Position numbers and translations under genes: made by a program. This document shows, piece after piece, positions 13,383 through 13,884 of a stretch of DNA of 13,884 nucleotides; the first letter of the stretch is position 1; each line of letters begins with the position of its first letter. The stretch is from Candidatus Elulimicrobium sp. (GTDB lineage: Bacteria; Patescibacteriota; Minisyncoccia; Moranbacterales; UBA9337). The stretch lies in contig DYKS01000013.1 in assembly GCA_020722485.1 (NCBI GenBank), forward strand, positions 1 through 13,884, in the 5' to 3' direction. Under the pieces are notes generated by a model. It saw only the letters and a list, made by a program, of their open reading frames with translations. It was not told the DNA's origin and did not search any database.

Positions 13383-13598
13383 TTATTTTTTCTTTCCACC
13401 TCGCAAAACAAACGCCAATGCCGCTCCAATTGCCGCGCCAATTCCAGTAGCGATTACCGCCGCTTTTTCCGGATTTTTTTTAATAAAAACTTTGGCTTTA
13501 TTGCCGGCATCAGCTAAACTTTTTTCCAATTTCTTAATTTCTACTTCCGCTTTTTTTTGTGCATTTTCTACGCTCTTGACTAATTTTTCTTTGTCCAT
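13383..13598 (-). CDS. Small glycine-zipper membrane protein, DUF883/YqjD-like
   Basis: 71 residues. An amphipathic Lys/Glu/Ala-rich helix (about 1-40, LVKSVENAQKKAEVEIKKLE) is followed by KKNPEKAAV and one C-terminal transmembrane segment with a glycine zipper (about 46-66, TGIGAAIGAALAF), ending RGGKKK. This layout resembles the ElaB/YqjD/DUF883 group of C-tail-anchored proteins; E. coli YqjD binds ribosomes at the inner membrane. The resemblance is by architecture only. It has its own extended -10 promoter about 75 bp upstream and no visible Shine-Dalgarno motif, and it appears monocistronic. Confidence 0.78.
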   Translation of the reverse strand: MDKEKLVKSVENAQKKAEVEIKKLEKSLADAGNKAKVFIKKNPEKAAVIATGIGAAIGAALAFVLRGGKKK

Positions 13599-13672
13599 AG
13601 TTTTTTATTATTTTGTTAATTATTATAAATAATACTAAATTTTCTTATATATTATATTTTATTTATGTTATT

Positions 13673-13681
13673 ATTATACCA
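13673..13681 (-). promoter_or_regulatory. Extended -10 promoter of the glycine-zipper gene
   Basis: TGGTATAAT on the minus strand, with a weak TTGTGT 18 bp upstream of the TATAAT. It gives a leader of about 68 nt. The same nine bases occur downstream of smc at 10372-10380. Confidence 0.6.
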
Positions 13682-13770
13682 CAAATCCTATTTTTGACAC
13701 AAATCTGTTAAATTTCACAGTGTTGTTATTTACATTTTTCAACTGAATAACATTTTTGAATTTTTTCTTA

Positions 13771-13812
13771 GAATATTTTTTGTTTTTAGTGAAAAACGGA
13801 GAAAAAATATTC
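13771..13812. terminator. Long A/T-rich hairpin near the right edge
   Basis: GAATATTTTTT (13771-13781) pairs with AAAAAATATTC (13802-13812), and inside it GTTTTT pairs with AAAAAC around AGTG, leaving a 4-nt bulge. It may be a weak terminator for a gene beyond the window or a repeat-associated hairpin. Stability is limited by the lack of G-C pairs. Confidence 0.4.
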
Positions 13813-13814
13813 AG

Positions 13815-13836
13815 AATCTAATTTAATTAAAATATT
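13815..13836. repeat. 22-nt intergenic repeat, copy 2
   Basis: Identical to 10113-10134. Within 40 bp on the right comes TGTCATTCCCGC (13862-13873), a word also found at 8702-8713. These suggest a dispersed intergenic repeat family that continues past the window edge. Confidence 0.5.
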
Positions 13837-13884
13837 TTTTGTTGTCATTTTAGCTTCTTTATGTCATTCCCGCTTTTCTTTTCT

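Overview
This is a low-GC bacterial window. Nearly every gene is on the minus strand; the one clear exception is rpmE. The gene set (S2, EF-Ts, a PSP1/RicT protein, L31, ClpB, an SMC-type ATPase), the sparse Shine-Dalgarno motifs and the compact, divergent proteins suggest a Candidate Phyla Radiation (Patescibacteria, Parcubacteria-like) genome. That placement is an inference. TAA, TAG and TGA all end ordinary genes here (for example TAG for tsf and TGA for the TPR gene), so the genetic code looks standard.

Region 1 (1-3415, minus strand) is a translation cluster read right to left: a consensus-like promoter, rpsB (S2), tsf (EF-Ts), a ricT/PSP1-like gene, a membrane-anchored TPR protein, tRNA-Thr(TGT), and then two copies of the 5' half of tRNA-Tyr(GTA). 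The tRNA-Tyr copies lie 114 bp apart. The inner copy breaks off exactly after position 37 of the anticodon loop and runs into a GC-rich double hairpin. The other copy runs off the window at the same nucleotide.

Region 2 (3528-3903, plus strand) is rpmE (L31), divergent from rpsB and closed by a perfect 34-bp palindromic terminator that also serves the convergent operon.

Region 3 (3937-8580, minus strand) looks like a protein-quality-control operon: clpB, a polytopic membrane protein, and a membrane-anchored HtrA/DegP-like protein with a PDZ domain. The last of these has lost the catalytic His and Ser, so it is probably a pseudoprotease.

Region 4 (8614-10112, minus strand) is a two-gene unit with its own sigma70-type promoter and a terminator: a small acidic membrane-anchored protein and an exported or anchored, highly charged coiled-coil protein.

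Region 5 (10121-13105, minus strand) holds an SMC-family ATPase whose head is intact but which has no hinge domain. Upstream of it lie a 21-codon reading frame with a strong ribosome-binding site, in the same frame as smc and separated from it by one TAG, and an RNA leader with mutually exclusive base pairing that resembles an attenuator. A short doubtful ORF follows smc.

Region 6 (13053-13884) contains a 19-bp inverted repeat, a small glycine-zipper membrane protein with its own extended -10 promoter, and intergenic repeats shared with other gaps in the window. No CRISPR array, transposase or defence gene is visible. The points most worth a second look are the smc leader, the hinge-less SMC, the inactive HtrA homologue and the duplicated tRNA-Tyr halves.
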